Source: Rhizobium sp. BK313 (GTDB taxonomy: Bacteria > Pseudomonadota > Alphaproteobacteria > Rhizobiales > Rhizobiaceae). Taken from it: DNA of 64,000 nt. Shown piece after piece: positions 45,501-54,191 of the stretch. The DNA lies in NCBI RefSeq assembly GCF_014193655.1, contig NZ_JACHZQ010000003.1, forward strand, positions 186,001 through 250,000, in the 5' to 3' direction. Each line of letters starts with the position of its first letter. Positions within the stretch are counted from its first letter, which is position 1. The position numbers were made by a program, and so were the translations under genes. The notes under the pieces were generated by a model that was given only the letters and a program-made list of their open reading frames with translations, had not been told where the DNA came from and searched no databases.

Positions 45501-48078
45501 AATTGCCGATCGAATTTTCGCCAAGATTGCCGTCGAATTCCGGCTTGATGCCGATCCGCGGCCCATCCGCTTTGACCGGCAGCGTCAGCGAGCGCTCGAC
45601 GGCGCGGCCGCCGGCCTCCTGCATGCGCACGGTGACGTTGGCGTTGAGCAACTGCGTCGTCGATGGCGTATCGTTGATGGTGACGTCGAAGGTCGTCTTG
45701 CCGTCCTCGTCCAGCGCCTGCAGGTCTTCGAGCGGCACTTGTGAGCTCTCGGCCTTGTTGTCGCTGCTGCTGTCGCTATCGCTGTTGTCCTGCCCGGCGC
45801 CCTCGTCGGCGAGGCCGAATTCGTAACCCTTGTAATCGGCGCTTTCACGCGTCGGCTTTAGCGTCACTTCGCCTTCGAGGCTGAGACCGGCGGCCGGCGC
45901 GCCATAGAGATAGCGTCCGACGACATTGACCGGTGTCGGCTGGCCGACTTCGATCGCCTTGGCGTCGCTCGTCATGTCGAATTCAATGCGATCCGGCACG
46001 AAATCGTCGACGAGGAAGGTCTGCGAGCCGATGGAGGCGCCCTTCGGGTCGGTATAGATGTTCATCGTCCAGGTGCCGCGCATCGCCGTCTGCTGCAGCG
46101 GCAGGTCGACATTGTAGCCGCCGAGCTTGCCACCGTCGGTAACGATGCGGCGGTCCTCGACGCCGTCGGGGCGCAGGAAGACGAAGGTGAGCGGCAGGTT
46201 CTCGACCGCCATTGAGCTGACGTCGCGGGCAAGAGCCGAGGCATGCACGGTTTCGCCGGCGCGGTAGATGCCGCGTTCGGTCCAGGTAAGCAGATCGATG
46301 GCGCCTGGCGCCGTACGGCCAGTGACGCCGCGGTCGGAGAGATCGAAACCAGCGCGGGTCATATCGAGGAAGACGTAGTCCTGATTACCGTTCTGCGCCG
46401 TGATGACCGCCGGCGTCATGCCAGCCGTGCCGCGCATCAGGCCGGCGCTGAAGGTGGCGCGGCCATTCGCGTCGGTCTTCGCAGTGCCGAGGATTTCATT
46501 GTTCTTGGCGAGCAGTTGCAGTTCGACGCCGGCGATCGGCTTGGCGCTGCCGAGCGAGCGGGTGAAGACGTTCAGGCCGTCGGTGCCGGCATAGGTGGTG
46601 ACGCCGATATCGGAGACGACGAACCATTGCGTCGCCTGCGGATCCCATTCCTGGCCGCCGCCGTTCGGTGCAACCGCGGTCAGGACGTAGACACCGGGCT
46701 TGCGCTGCGGCAGCGCCTCGTCGACCGGGAAGCTGGTGACGACATCCTTGTTCAAGTCCTGCTGGATATCGATCGAGCCCTGCCAGACCAGTTCGCCGCT
46801 GCTGTCCTGAATGGTCTGGGCGCTATAGCTGTCCATCTGCGTCAGGAATTGCGAATTGCTGAGCAACTGGGCGATGTTGCGGTCGCCGATGCGGTAGAGC
46901 TTCAGGTTGGCGGTGGTGGTGTTGACCGAAACCAAAGGAATGCCGCGCCGCGCCGTCGACGGCAGCACGAAATTATCGCCGGTGAAGCGGATCGAGGCGG
47001 TACGGTCCTTGACGTAGACGTCGATGTCCACCTGGGCGGCAAGGTCCTCATCGACGGAGGAGGGCAGGCCGCGGCGCAGCGAAATCTTGTAGTGCTGGCC
47101 GAAGTCGAGGCCTTCGACGCAGATCTGGTTGTCCTTGGCATCCACGCCCTTGGGGGCGCCGCCGTTGACGGTGACGAAGGGCGTGTAGTCGACGCCGCTC
47201 TTCACCAGCTTTTCGGAGAATTGCAGGCAGGCGCGTGGCGAGGCGTTGTCGTTATCCAGCGTGTTGCCGGTGACACGGAAGCCCTGGCGGGCTCTCAGAT
47301 CGTCATAGGCGGCCTGTATCGTCGGAGAGCTGACCAGAGCAAGGCTCGCCTTATAGGCGCTGAGCGCCTGGCGATAATTCTGCGCGTTCTGCAGCGAGGT
47401 GGCGAGCACGGCGAGCGCATCGGCGCGGCTCCGCGTCGTGCGGGAAAGCTGATAGCCGTTGAGCGCAGCGTAGGCCGCCTGGGTGGCGACGGTGGTGTCG
47501 TTTGTTATCGTGTTGGCGGCCCGCGCCATCTCGACCCAGAGATCGCCGTTATCAGGCGCCAGCGACAGCGCGCCTTGGAAGGCGTTCAATGCGTTGTTGA
47601 CGTTGCCGGAGGTCAGCTCGATGCGGCCGAGTGCTGTCAGGCTTTCGACACCCTGTCCCTTCAGCTCGTTGGCGAGCGTCAGCCTGCTTTTCGCATCGCG
47701 TGCGCTTTGCACAAAATTGTCGGAGAGGAAGGGGAGGGCGGGGGCAGCGCCGATATCCGGCTCGTTGGCGGCAGCAGTTTCGACGATTTTGCCGGCGACC
47801 GCGCCGGGGAAGCTGTTGAGCTGGTTGAAATCGGACTTCAGGAAGCACCATTTCACCTTGGGATTATAGGTGAAGGCTTTGCAGGATTTATCGCCGATAC
47901 AGGACGTCGAGCATTGATCCAGCGTTACGTTTTGCTCGGTGCGCAGGTCGAAGCCGAAGTAATCGCCATCCTGCGTGGTGACCACCTGCCGCTTGGCATC
48001 GGCGGCGCTCGCCGGCATCAAAGCGGCGAAAGTGGCGAGAAAAAAAGCGGAAAGTCCGATGAACGCGCGCTTAGACAT
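42568..48078 (-). CDS. Bacterial alpha-2-macroglobulin family protein
   Basis: An 1836-residue periplasmic protein. Its signal peptide (MSKRAFIGLSAFFLATFAAL ... ASA) has no lipobox, so it is probably soluble. A PAN/Apple-like Cys-rich domain follows (about 30-100, CSTSCIGDKSCKAFTYN), then helical repeats, MG domains, a bait region and the thioester site CAEQ (Cys1385-Gln1388 in RYPYGCAEQTASSALP). The thioester domain and C-terminal receptor-binding-like part are complete. The family traps foreign proteases. ATG 48078 with GGGGGGA ahead is preferred to ATG 48114. Confidence 0.93.
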   Translation of the reverse strand: MSKRAFIGLSAFFLATFAALMPASAADAKRQVVTTQDGDYFGFDLRTEQNVTLDQCSTSCIGDKSCKAFTYNPKVKWCFLKSDFNQLNSFPGAVAGKIVETAAANEPDIGAAPALPFLSDNFVQSARDAKSRLTLANELKGQGVESLTALGRIELTSGNVNNALNAFQGALSLAPDNGDLWVEMARAANTITNDTTVATQAAYAALNGYQLSRTTRSRADALAVLATSLQNAQNYRQALSAYKASLALVSSPTIQAAYDDLRARQGFRVTGNTLDNDNASPRACLQFSEKLVKSGVDYTPFVTVNGGAPKGVDAKDNQICVEGLDFGQHYKISLRRGLPSSVDEDLAAQVDIDVYVKDRTASIRFTGDNFVLPSTARRGIPLVSVNTTTANLKLYRIGDRNIAQLLSNSQFLTQMDSYSAQTIQDSSGELVWQGSIDIQQDLNKDVVTSFPVDEALPQRKPGVYVLTAVAPNGGGQEWDPQATQWFVVSDIGVTTYAGTDGLNVFTRSLGSAKPIAGVELQLLAKNNEILGTAKTDANGRATFSAGLMRGTAGMTPAVITAQNGNQDYVFLDMTRAGFDLSDRGVTGRTAPGAIDLLTWTERGIYRAGETVHASALARDVSSMAVENLPLTFVFLRPDGVEDRRIVTDGGKLGGYNVDLPLQQTAMRGTWTMNIYTDPKGASIGSQTFLVDDFVPDRIEFDMTSDAKAIEVGQPTPVNVVGRYLYGAPAAGLSLEGEVTLKPTRESADYKGYEFGLADEGAGQDNSDSDSSSDNKAESSQVPLEDLQALDEDGKTTFDVTINDTPSTTQLLNANVTVRMQEAGGRAVERSLTLPVKADGPRIGIKPEFDGNLGENSIGNFHVIAVDQNGQKQAMQGLTWKLLGVERDYQWYRDGNSWKYEPVTSTKQVATGTVNATTDGAEISVPVTWGRYRLEVETADANGPESSVEFDAGWYVASTSTETPDALEIALDKDSYHIGDTAKLKVTSRYAGQLMVTAGSETLISVTDADIGATGGEVDIPVTADWGAGTYVTATLFRPGDAQESRMPMRAIGIKWATVDPGERKLQVKLDAPQKTLPRQPLNIGVQVAGAGANENAYVTVAAVDVGILNLTRYQPPAPDDWYYGQRQLGIEIRDLYGRLIDGSLGATGRLRTGGDGGQAALQASPPTEKLIAFFSGPIKLDANGKANVSFDIPQFNGTARLMAVAWSKAGIGHATQDVVIRDPVVVTASLPKFLAPGDKANLRLDIANTDAPAGDYKLAVTGNSAVTVDASAAQQTVNLQQGGKYNITLPLTGGQPGAGTVSIKLSDASGMSLDQSVDIPVRPAQLPVTERRLITLAPGKSLTVNADLLADSVLPGASVSVNVSRSSAFDVPALLMSLSRYPYGCAEQTASSALPLLYFSEMAIKNGLADDTEIHKRVQDAIYREMSYQSSTGSFGLWGPGSGDLWLDAYVTDFLTRAREQKYIVPDQAMVQALENLQNSLSINTNVKDQGNEIAYALYVLARNKKASISDLRYYADTMLNDFPTPLSKAHLAAALALYGDAQRSRNIFVDALQMSQQAAVTKVSFVRSDYGSSLRDGAAVLALAAESRPVPPIIPELAGVVAKEWQNKTYTSTQEQTWMLLAARALQNGDDGLTLDVNGATHTGAYMAQMTGDALIGHPLTVTNTTRQPLSAAVTTVAAPVTPLPAGGDGFTIERKYYTLDGEEANITQAQQNERYVVVLHVTETNDWPSRILVTDLLPAGFEIDNPSIVNSAQLSNFDWLSDVQPAHVEFRNDRFVAAFDQSSGSDRDLSFAYVVRAVTPGTYDHPAASVEDMYRPQFSARTAMGRMEVLAAQQ

Positions 48079-48659
48079 AAGTCCCCCCAACGCTGCCGTT
48101 TCGATTGGCCGCACTCTTCAAACTTCGGGCTAATTTGTCAACCGAGCGTCGAGATGTAAACGCAGCGTTTGCGACTATGCCGATCGATCCGGCGCAATCC
48201 TTCCGACAAGAAGTCGCTATTTTAGGCCACACTTTCGCAGCTTTCGGAGGCGCGCCTGGCGGCGCTCTTGAAAGCATCCCGGCTGCGTTATCTGGTCGCA
48301 TGCGTTTGACCGCTCCAAACCCTGCCGTTGTTTCTTTGCAGCCAGCGACGGCTCGATGCTATCGCGTGGTTTCCAACGCATTTTAGCAGATTACGACCAA
48401 GGCTTCGCGTTCATCATGCCGACATGAAACCGACACGTTCAGAGGTCCGCACCATTATATCGCACCCGAGGTGGGATTCGTAATACAAATGTCACGTTGA
48501 AAAGTATAATTGGAGAGAGCGACATATAATTTGATCGCTCAGTAAATTATAGCGCCGCTATTGGTAGAATAATACAAATATATAACCATACCATCAAGAA
48601 AATAGGTTCGCTTCAAAGCATACCTCCTTGATGATTGGTGCGGGAAAATTGGAGACAGC
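48079..48659. other. Intergenic region between alpha-2-macroglobulin and phnC
   Basis: No convincing gene is seen in these 581 bases; short ORFs at 48105-48386 (plus) and 48071-48301 (minus) overlap on opposite strands and lack support. The right half becomes AT-rich and holds the phnC promoter. Confidence 0.6.
48478..48510 (+). promoter_or_regulatory. Candidate Pho box and -10 for phnCDE
   Basis: TCGTAAT-ACAA-ATGTCAC (48478-48495) matches the two 7-base halves of the Pho box (CTGTCAT) in 4 and 5 positions with the correct 4-base spacer. A consensus TATAAT at 48505-48510 follows 9 bases later, the spacing typical of PhoB-activated promoters that have no -35. The phnC ATG is about 150 bases downstream. 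Confidence 0.5.
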
Positions 48660-49496
48660 ATGCTGAAACTCAGCGCTGTAACAAAGACGTTTGGCTCGTC
48701 GACTGCCGTCAATTCTATTGATCTTGAAATCGGCAAAGGACAAATCGTCGGCGTTATTGGCCGATCCGGAGCGGGCAAGTCGACCTTGCTCAGGATCATC
48801 AATCGCCTGATCGATCCAAGCAAAGGCGCGATCGAGTTCGACGGCAGAGTCGTCAGCGATCTCAAGGGACGCGAGTTGCGCCTGTGGCGGGCCCGTTGTG
48901 CGATGATCTTCCAGCAGTTCAATCTGGTGAACCGGCTCGACGTCTTGACCAACGTTCTCGTCGGCCGCGTCGCCACCAACGGCACGCTGCCGATCCTCTT
49001 CAAGCAGTTCTCCGCAGCAGAGCGGACGATGGCGGCAAAGGCGCTTGATCGCCTCAATCTGTTGCCGCAGGCGATGCAGCGCGCCGACACCCTTTCCGGC
49101 GGCCAGCAGCAGCGCGTGGCGATCGCCCGCGCTCTGGTGCAGATGCCGGACATCGTACTTGCAGATGAGCCGATCGCCTCGCTCGATCCGCACAATGCCC
49201 GCCTGGTCATGGAAGCTCTGAAGACGATCAATCGAGAAGACGGCATCACCGTCATCTGCAATCTGCACACGCTCGATGCGGCGCGCAGCTACTGCGATCG
49301 CATCATCGGTCTCGCCAAGGGCGGCATCGTCTTCGATGGCGGTCCGGAGGGCCTGACCAGCGACGTCCTGCAACGGATCTATGGTGGGGATGGCGCTGCG
49401 CCCATCGACGAAAGCCTCACCGCCGGCCAGTTCGGGCGCCCCCAGATCATCCCGGAAACCAATCCGGTCTGGGCCGAGCCGCTCCCCACCGTTTGA
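48660..49496 (+). CDS. phnC: Phosphonate ABC transporter ATPase
   Basis: A 278-residue ATPase: Walker A GRSGAGKST (near residue 34), signature LSGGQQQRVAIARAL, Walker B DIVLADEPIASLD, and the PhnC-type ending after ICNLHTLDAARSYCDRIIG. GGAGAC is 4-9 bases before the ATG. First gene of the phosphonate importer; the upstream Pho box suggests induction under phosphate shortage. Confidence 0.95.
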   Translation: MLKLSAVTKTFGSSTAVNSIDLEIGKGQIVGVIGRSGAGKSTLLRIINRLIDPSKGAIEFDGRVVSDLKGRELRLWRARCAMIFQQFNLVNRLDVLTNVLVGRVATNGTLPILFKQFSAAERTMAAKALDRLNLLPQAMQRADTLSGGQQQRVAIARALVQMPDIVLADEPIASLDPHNARLVMEALKTINREDGITVICNLHTLDAARSYCDRIIGLAKGGIVFDGGPEGLTSDVLQRIYGGDGAAPIDESLTAGQFGRPQIIPETNPVWAEPLPTV

Positions 49497-49548
49497 CGGG
49501 CGCCTGCCCGTCATATTTTCCGGTCCATTCCACGGAGTTTGTTGTCAT

Positions 49549-50469
49549 ATGACCCATTACTTTGCCCGCCGCGTCACTATTGCGAGTTTTATCGCCGGCG
49601 CCCTTCTTGTCGCCGCCGTGCCTGCAAGGGCCGATTGGCACGACCAGTACAAGGAGCTGAATTTCGGCATTTCCAGCTCGGAAAACGAGCGCGACGCCGT
49701 CGCCCGCTACGATAAGTTCGCCGCCTACATGACCAAGAAGTTCGGCGTTCCCGTCCATATCCTTTGGGGCACGGACTACGCTGCCGTTATCGAGGCTTTG
49801 CACTCCAGCAAGATCCAGTTCGCCACCATCGGCGCTGCCAACTATGCACTCGGCCGCAAGGTCATGGGCGACAAGATCACGGCAGTCGCCACCAGCGAAG
49901 ATAATTTCGGTTCGACGGGCTATCACTCGGTCATCGTCGTCAAGACCGACAGCCCGTACCAGAAGATCGATGATCTCAAGGGCAAGGTTCTGGCCTGGGC
50001 CGATCCGAACTCGACCTCCGGCTATGCCGTGCCCCTCTATTTCATGAAGAAGGACGGCATCGATCCTTCGAGCTTCTTCTCCAAGACGCCCTTCTCCGGC
50101 AGCCACGAACTGGGCGTCGTCGGCGTCGTCAACGGCACCTTCGATGCGGCCGCCGACGACTGGACCAATCCGCAGAAGAGCAATGCGCTGCGCATGGAAT
50201 CGAAGGGCATGGTGCCGAAGGGGTCTACCCGCGTCATCTGGACCTCGAATCTGATCCCGAACGGCCCCTACGTCATGCGCACCGACCTGCCGCAGGACCT
50301 GCAGGACGCCTACCGCGCCGCCGTCCTCGCCTTCCCGAAGGAAGATCCAGAGGATTTCAAGGCTCAGACCGACGGCACCGAGAAGGACCTCGTGCCGGTC
50401 AAGGACTCTGACTACGACGACATCATCGCCATCACCCAGGCGAACGATGCCGACCGCCGCAAGCACTGA
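49549..50469 (+). CDS. phnD: Phosphonate-binding periplasmic protein
   Basis: A 306-residue substrate-binding protein of the PhnD family. Signal peptide MTHYFARRVTIASFIAGALL cut after PARA, then LNFGISSSENERDAVARYDKFA, and the ligand-loop WGTDYAAVIEALHSSKIQFATIGA. The internal ATG 49549 with GGAG upstream is preferred over the open frame that begins in phnC. A strong terminator hairpin follows at 50481, before the permeases. Confidence 0.95.
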   Translation: MTHYFARRVTIASFIAGALLVAAVPARADWHDQYKELNFGISSSENERDAVARYDKFAAYMTKKFGVPVHILWGTDYAAVIEALHSSKIQFATIGAANYALGRKVMGDKITAVATSEDNFGSTGYHSVIVVKTDSPYQKIDDLKGKVLAWADPNSTSGYAVPLYFMKKDGIDPSSFFSKTPFSGSHELGVVGVVNGTFDAAADDWTNPQKSNALRMESKGMVPKGSTRVIWTSNLIPNGPYVMRTDLPQDLQDAYRAAVLAFPKEDPEDFKAQTDGTEKDLVPVKDSDYDDIIAITQANDADRRKH

Positions 50470-50480
50470 CGGCCCCATTC

Positions 50481-50514
50481 GGGCGCAGGCCTTCCGGCCT
50501 GCGCCCAGTTTTTT
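50481..50514 (+). terminator. Intra-operon terminator between phnD and phnE
   Basis: A perfect 11-bp stem (GGGCGCAGGCC/GGCCTGCGCCC) with TTCC loop, followed by AGTTTTTT. It should cut transcripts after phnD, giving more binding protein than permease, as at 10472-10506 in the sugar importer. Confidence 0.88.
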
Positions 50515-50533
50515 GTCTGCGTGAGCAAAATCC

Positions 50534-51427
50534 ATGACGTTTGAGATCGACGCCGGCCACGCCGCTAGGATCGAAGCTTTCCACCGCTCCTTTGCTATCG
50601 AACGGCGCAAGCTGTGGTTTCAGACCGTGATCTATGGCGCGTTGCTCGTCGCGGCGGTGGTCTTCTCAGCTATTTTCAGCGGGTTCAGTTTCGGCGAGCT
50701 CATGAGCGGCCTGCCGGATGCTTGGCGCTATATATCGTCCACTTTCCCCGAGCTGCACTACGCCACGCTCGGCCATGACCTCGGCGAATGGTACTGGAAT
50801 CTGCCGCGCTGGCTGGAACTGCTTGCCGAAACGGCTCTGATGAGCTTCGTCGGCACCATGGCCGGCGGCATTGCGGCGCTGCTTCTCTGCTTTTCCGCCT
50901 CGCGCAATCTCATGCGCAACAATACGCTCTATTTCCTGTCGCGCCGTTTCCTTGAACTCGCCCGTACCGTGCCGGACACGGTCTATGCGATGATCTTCGT
51001 CTTCGCCTTCGGCATCGGGCCCTTGGCCGGCGTGCTGGCGCTCGCGGTGCATACGACCGGTTCGCTCGGCAAGCTGTTTTCCGAAGTCAACGAAAGCGTC
51101 GATACCAAGCCGATCGAAGGCGTTATGGCGTCGGGCGGCAACTGGCCGGTCATCATGCGACTTGCGGTGCTGCCGCAGGTCCTGCCGAATTTCATGAGTT
51201 ATGCGTTGCTGCGCTTCGAATATAATATCCGCAGTGCCTCCGTGCTCGGCATTGTCGGTGCGGGCGGCATCGGCGAGGAGCTTTATCTTTCCATCCGCCA
51301 GTTCGACTATCCCGATATCAGCGCCATCGTCCTCCTGATCATTATCGTCGTCATGGCCGCAGACCTGAGCTGCGAAGCCATCCGCCATCGCATGATCAGC
51401 AGCGAATCCCTGCGGTACACGCCATGA
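50534..51427 (+). CDS. phnE: Phosphonate ABC transporter permease 1
   Basis: A 297-residue PhnE-type permease: first membrane helix about 30-50, further helices to 290, and the ATPase-contact loop KPIEGVMASGGNWPVIMRLAVLPQV. Its stop overlaps the next permease start by 4 bases (ATGA). It has a longer N-terminal cytoplasmic arm than PhnE2. Confidence 0.93.
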   Translation: MTFEIDAGHAARIEAFHRSFAIERRKLWFQTVIYGALLVAAVVFSAIFSGFSFGELMSGLPDAWRYISSTFPELHYATLGHDLGEWYWNLPRWLELLAETALMSFVGTMAGGIAALLLCFSASRNLMRNNTLYFLSRRFLELARTVPDTVYAMIFVFAFGIGPLAGVLALAVHTTGSLGKLFSEVNESVDTKPIEGVMASGGNWPVIMRLAVLPQVLPNFMSYALLRFEYNIRSASVLGIVGAGGIGEELYLSIRQFDYPDISAIVLLIIIVVMAADLSCEAIRHRMISSESLRYTP

Positions 51428-52275
51428 CCAGCTCGACCCTCATTCCCGAAACCGGTGAAATCGCGGCTTGGCGCTATGCCCATCCGGAGCTTTTCGCCAA
51501 ATCCTTCGCTGAGCGCTGGCGCACCCGTGGCATCGTACTGCTGCTCGCCGCCGTCTTCATCTTCGGCCTCTGGTGGATCGATGCTACACCGCTGCGCTTC
51601 TGGAACGGTGCCGGAAGGTTGGGCTTTCTCATCAGGCTGATGCTGCCGCCCTCGAGCGGCGGCGTGTTCGGCACCTATCTGCAGGCACTGGGCGAAACGC
51701 TGGCCATGGCCTTCTTCGGCACATTTCTGTCGACCATCGTCGCTTTTCCGCTCGGCTTCCTCGGCGCGCGCAACATCGTGCCGAACATCTTTCTGCATTT
51801 CGGCTTTCGCCGCGTGCTCGACATACTGCGCGGCATCGATATCCTGATCTGGGCGCTGATCTTCGTCAGCGCCGTCGGCATGGGTCCCTTCGCCGGCGTA
51901 CTCGCCATCGCCTTTTCCGACGTGGCGTTCCTCACCAAGATCTATGCCGAGGCGATCGAGAATGTCGACCGCAAGCCGATAGAGGGCACGCAGGCCGCCG
52001 GCGCCAACCGGCTCCAGGCGATCCGCCTGGCCGTCGTGCCGCAGGTGCTGCCCGTCATCCTTTCCAGCGCGCTCTACTTCTTCGAATCCAACGTCCGCGC
52101 CGCCACCATCCTCGGCATTGTCGGTGCCGGCGGCATTGGCCTACAACTGTCGCAACAGATCCTGGTCAACAATTGGGATCAGGCCCTGTTCATCATCATC
52201 ATGATGCTGGTCGCCGTCGCCATCATCGACTTCATCTCGCGCCGGATTCGGTTGAAGATCATCGGCGGCAAATAA
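51424..52275 (+). CDS. phnE: Phosphonate ABC transporter permease 2
   Basis: A 283-residue second PhnE permease with loop KPIEGTQAAGANRLQAIRLAVVPQVLP, about six helices. Two different PhnE proteins (heterodimer) are common in rhizobial phn loci. It is convergent with phnM, with a hairpin in the 48-base gap. Confidence 0.93.
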   Translation: MTSSTLIPETGEIAAWRYAHPELFAKSFAERWRTRGIVLLLAAVFIFGLWWIDATPLRFWNGAGRLGFLIRLMLPPSSGGVFGTYLQALGETLAMAFFGTFLSTIVAFPLGFLGARNIVPNIFLHFGFRRVLDILRGIDILIWALIFVSAVGMGPFAGVLAIAFSDVAFLTKIYAEAIENVDRKPIEGTQAAGANRLQAIRLAVVPQVLPVILSSALYFFESNVRAATILGIVGAGGIGLQLSQQILVNNWDQALFIIIMMLVAVAIIDFISRRIRLKIIGGK

Positions 52276-52277
52276 AA

Positions 52278-52298
52278 GCCGGCATTTTCGACGCCGGC
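52278..52298. terminator. Hairpin between phnE2 and phnM
   Basis: GCCGGC repeats (self-complementary, 52278-52283 and 52293-52298) separated by 9 bases. On the minus strand it is followed by TTTTATTT, so it best terminates phnM; it may serve both. Confidence 0.6.
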
Positions 52299-52323
52299 CT
52301 GTCTACCATCCTTTCGAGTTCCA

Positions 52324-53469
52324 TTAGTAAGTCTGCCGCCCCTCCGTCCATACCGAGCGCACGACCGGCAGGCCTTCGACCATGCTGACACGCACGAGAT
52401 CCGCGCGTTTGCCTGATGCGATGCTGCCGCGGTCGGTGAGACCGACGGCGGTTGCCGGGTTGAGGGTAACCGTGCGGATCGCATGCGTCAGGTCGTAGCC
52501 GATATCCTCCGCGGTCAGTGCGAAGGCGCTTTGCAGCAGGCTGATCGGCACATAGTCCGAGGAAACGATGTCGAGCAAACCACGCCGGGCAAGGGCAGCG
52601 GCCCCGACATTGCCGGTATGCGAACCGCCGCGAATGATGTTGGGCGAGCCCATCAGAATCGCCAGACCATGGGCGCGAGCGGATTCCGCCGCTTCGAAGG
52701 TCGTCGGGAATTCGCAGATCACCACACCTTCGCCGGAAGCCTGGGTAATGTGATCGGTAGTTTCGTCGTCGTGGCTGGCGAGCGGGATGCCGTTGGCGCG
52801 GCCGATCTCGATCAGCGCAGCGCGATTGACAGGGCCGAGCGTGCGCGAGGCTTCTATCAGCTCTTCGATGGCACGGTCGAGTTCTTCCGGCTCGAAAGCG
52901 CGATAGGAGAGCTGCTTCTTCTTGTATTTTTCCAGATCCGGCGACTGGCGTTGACCGGGCGAATGATCCATGACCGACATCATCCGCGTCAGTGGGTCGG
53001 TGGCGAAGGGCTCGAACATCTCGACCACGCGACCATCGGTGATCTCGCAGCGCATGTGCAACAGATGATCTGCGCGCAGCAGACCGCGGGCGCGGGCGGT
53101 GCGAATACCCTCGACCATCGGCATCAGGATTTCGTTGCGCTCGGGATTGCGCAGGCTGGAGCCGATGCAGATGGCGTCGAGCACGGTGGTGATGCCGGAC
53201 GAAATGATCTGCGCGTCATGTGCCATCGCCGCCAGCACGGTGTTGAAATGCACGCCCGGGCGCGGCATGACATGCTTCTCCAGGCTGTCGGTATGTAGGT
53301 CGACAATACCGGGCATCAGATAGTCGCCATTGAAGTCGATCGCGACGGCGGCCGAGCTCGCACCCTCGGCGATATCGTCGATACGGCCATGGGCGATATG
53401 GACGGTGCCCTCGACCATCTCTTCGGGAAGGATGATCCTGGCATTGGTCAGGACGAGTGAATCGCTCAC
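52324..53469 (-). CDS. phnM: C-P lyase pathway diphosphatase PhnM
   Basis: A 381-residue amidohydrolase-fold protein: metal motif DLHTDSLEKHVMPRPG and SHDDETTDH, DYVPISLLQSAFAL and the ending TVTLNPATAVGLTDRGSIASGKRADLVRV. PhnM releases diphosphate from the 5-triphosphoribosyl phosphonate intermediate. GTG at 53469 has GGGAG 6 bases before it, and its GTGA overlaps the phnL stop, so the genes are coupled. No PhnN gene follows here. Confidence 0.95.
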   Translation of the reverse strand: MSDSLVLTNARIILPEEMVEGTVHIAHGRIDDIAEGASSAAVAIDFNGDYLMPGIVDLHTDSLEKHVMPRPGVHFNTVLAAMAHDAQIISSGITTVLDAICIGSSLRNPERNEILMPMVEGIRTARARGLLRADHLLHMRCEITDGRVVEMFEPFATDPLTRMMSVMDHSPGQRQSPDLEKYKKKQLSYRAFEPEELDRAIEELIEASRTLGPVNRAALIEIGRANGIPLASHDDETTDHITQASGEGVVICEFPTTFEAAESARAHGLAILMGSPNIIRGGSHTGNVGAAALARRGLLDIVSSDYVPISLLQSAFALTAEDIGYDLTHAIRTVTLNPATAVGLTDRGSIASGKRADLVRVSMVEGLPVVRSVWTEGRQTY

Positions 53470-54188
53470 GCTGCGCTCCCTTGATAGGCCAGAACTTCGA
53501 AGAGGCGGTCGGAGACGGCGTCGCGCACTTCCTGATCGTGGAAGATGCCGACGATTGCCGTGCCGCGCGCTTTCGCTTCGAGAATGATGTCGATGACGGT
53601 GCGGCGGTTTTCTGCGTCCAGCGAGGCCGTCGGCTCGTCGAGCAGCAGGATCGGGTAGTCGACCGCAAAGCCGCGGGCGATGTTGACGCGCTGCTGCTCG
53701 CCGCCGGAGAAAGTCGCCGGTGCAAGGCTCCATAGCCGTTCGGGGATCCGGAGCCGTGTCAGCAAAGTTCGTGCCTTGGCCTCGGCTTCTTCGCGGGCGG
53801 CGCCACGCATCAGGCCCGGTTCGGCCACGATGTCCAGCGTCGGCACGCGCGGAATGACGCGCAGGAACTGGCTGACATAGCCGATGGTGCGGCGGCGAAC
53901 TTCCACCACCTCCCAGGGCTCTGCCGTGGCGAGATCGACCACGGCGTCGTCATGCTCGACCAGGATCGAACCCTTGTGCGGCTTGTAGTTGGCATAGAGC
54001 GAACGCAGCAGTGTCGATTTGCCGGCGCCGGAAGGCCCGTGTAGGCAAACGCATTCGCCACGCCGGACATCGAGGTCGAGGTCGGCGAAGACCGGGATGC
54101 GCGTGCCGCCTTGGGTGTGAAGCGTGAATGTCTTTGACAGCGAGCGGACGCTGATCGGAGTGTTTGCGGAATTCTTGTCGTTGTTCAT
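53466..54188 (-). CDS. phnL: C-P lyase ABC protein PhnL
   Basis: A 240-residue ABC protein: Walker A GPSGAGKST (near residue 45), signature FSGGEQQRVNIARGF and Walker B ILLLDEPTASLD. No membrane part exists; PhnK and PhnL work with the C-P lyase core rather than as transporters. It is needed for the PhnI step with PhnGH. It is coupled to phnM by a 4-base overlap and follows phnK by 3 bases. Confidence 0.94.
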   Translation of the reverse strand: MNNDKNSANTPISVRSLSKTFTLHTQGGTRIPVFADLDLDVRRGECVCLHGPSGAGKSTLLRSLYANYKPHKGSILVEHDDAVVDLATAEPWEVVEVRRRTIGYVSQFLRVIPRVPTLDIVAEPGLMRGAAREEAEAKARTLLTRLRIPERLWSLAPATFSGGEQQRVNIARGFAVDYPILLLDEPTASLDAENRRTVIDIILEAKARGTAIVGIFHDQEVRDAVSDRLFEVLAYQGSAA

Positions 54189-54191
54189 CGC

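Noticed and set aside
46243..48159. Plus-strand ORF of 638 residues opposite the alpha-2-macroglobulin gene
   Set aside because: It is antisense to a clear gene, has Arg/Gly/Ala-rich shadow composition and no family motifs.
48105..48386. ORF of 93 residues upstream of phnC
   Set aside because: It has no ribosome site or family signal, and it overlaps an opposite-strand ORF of similar quality.
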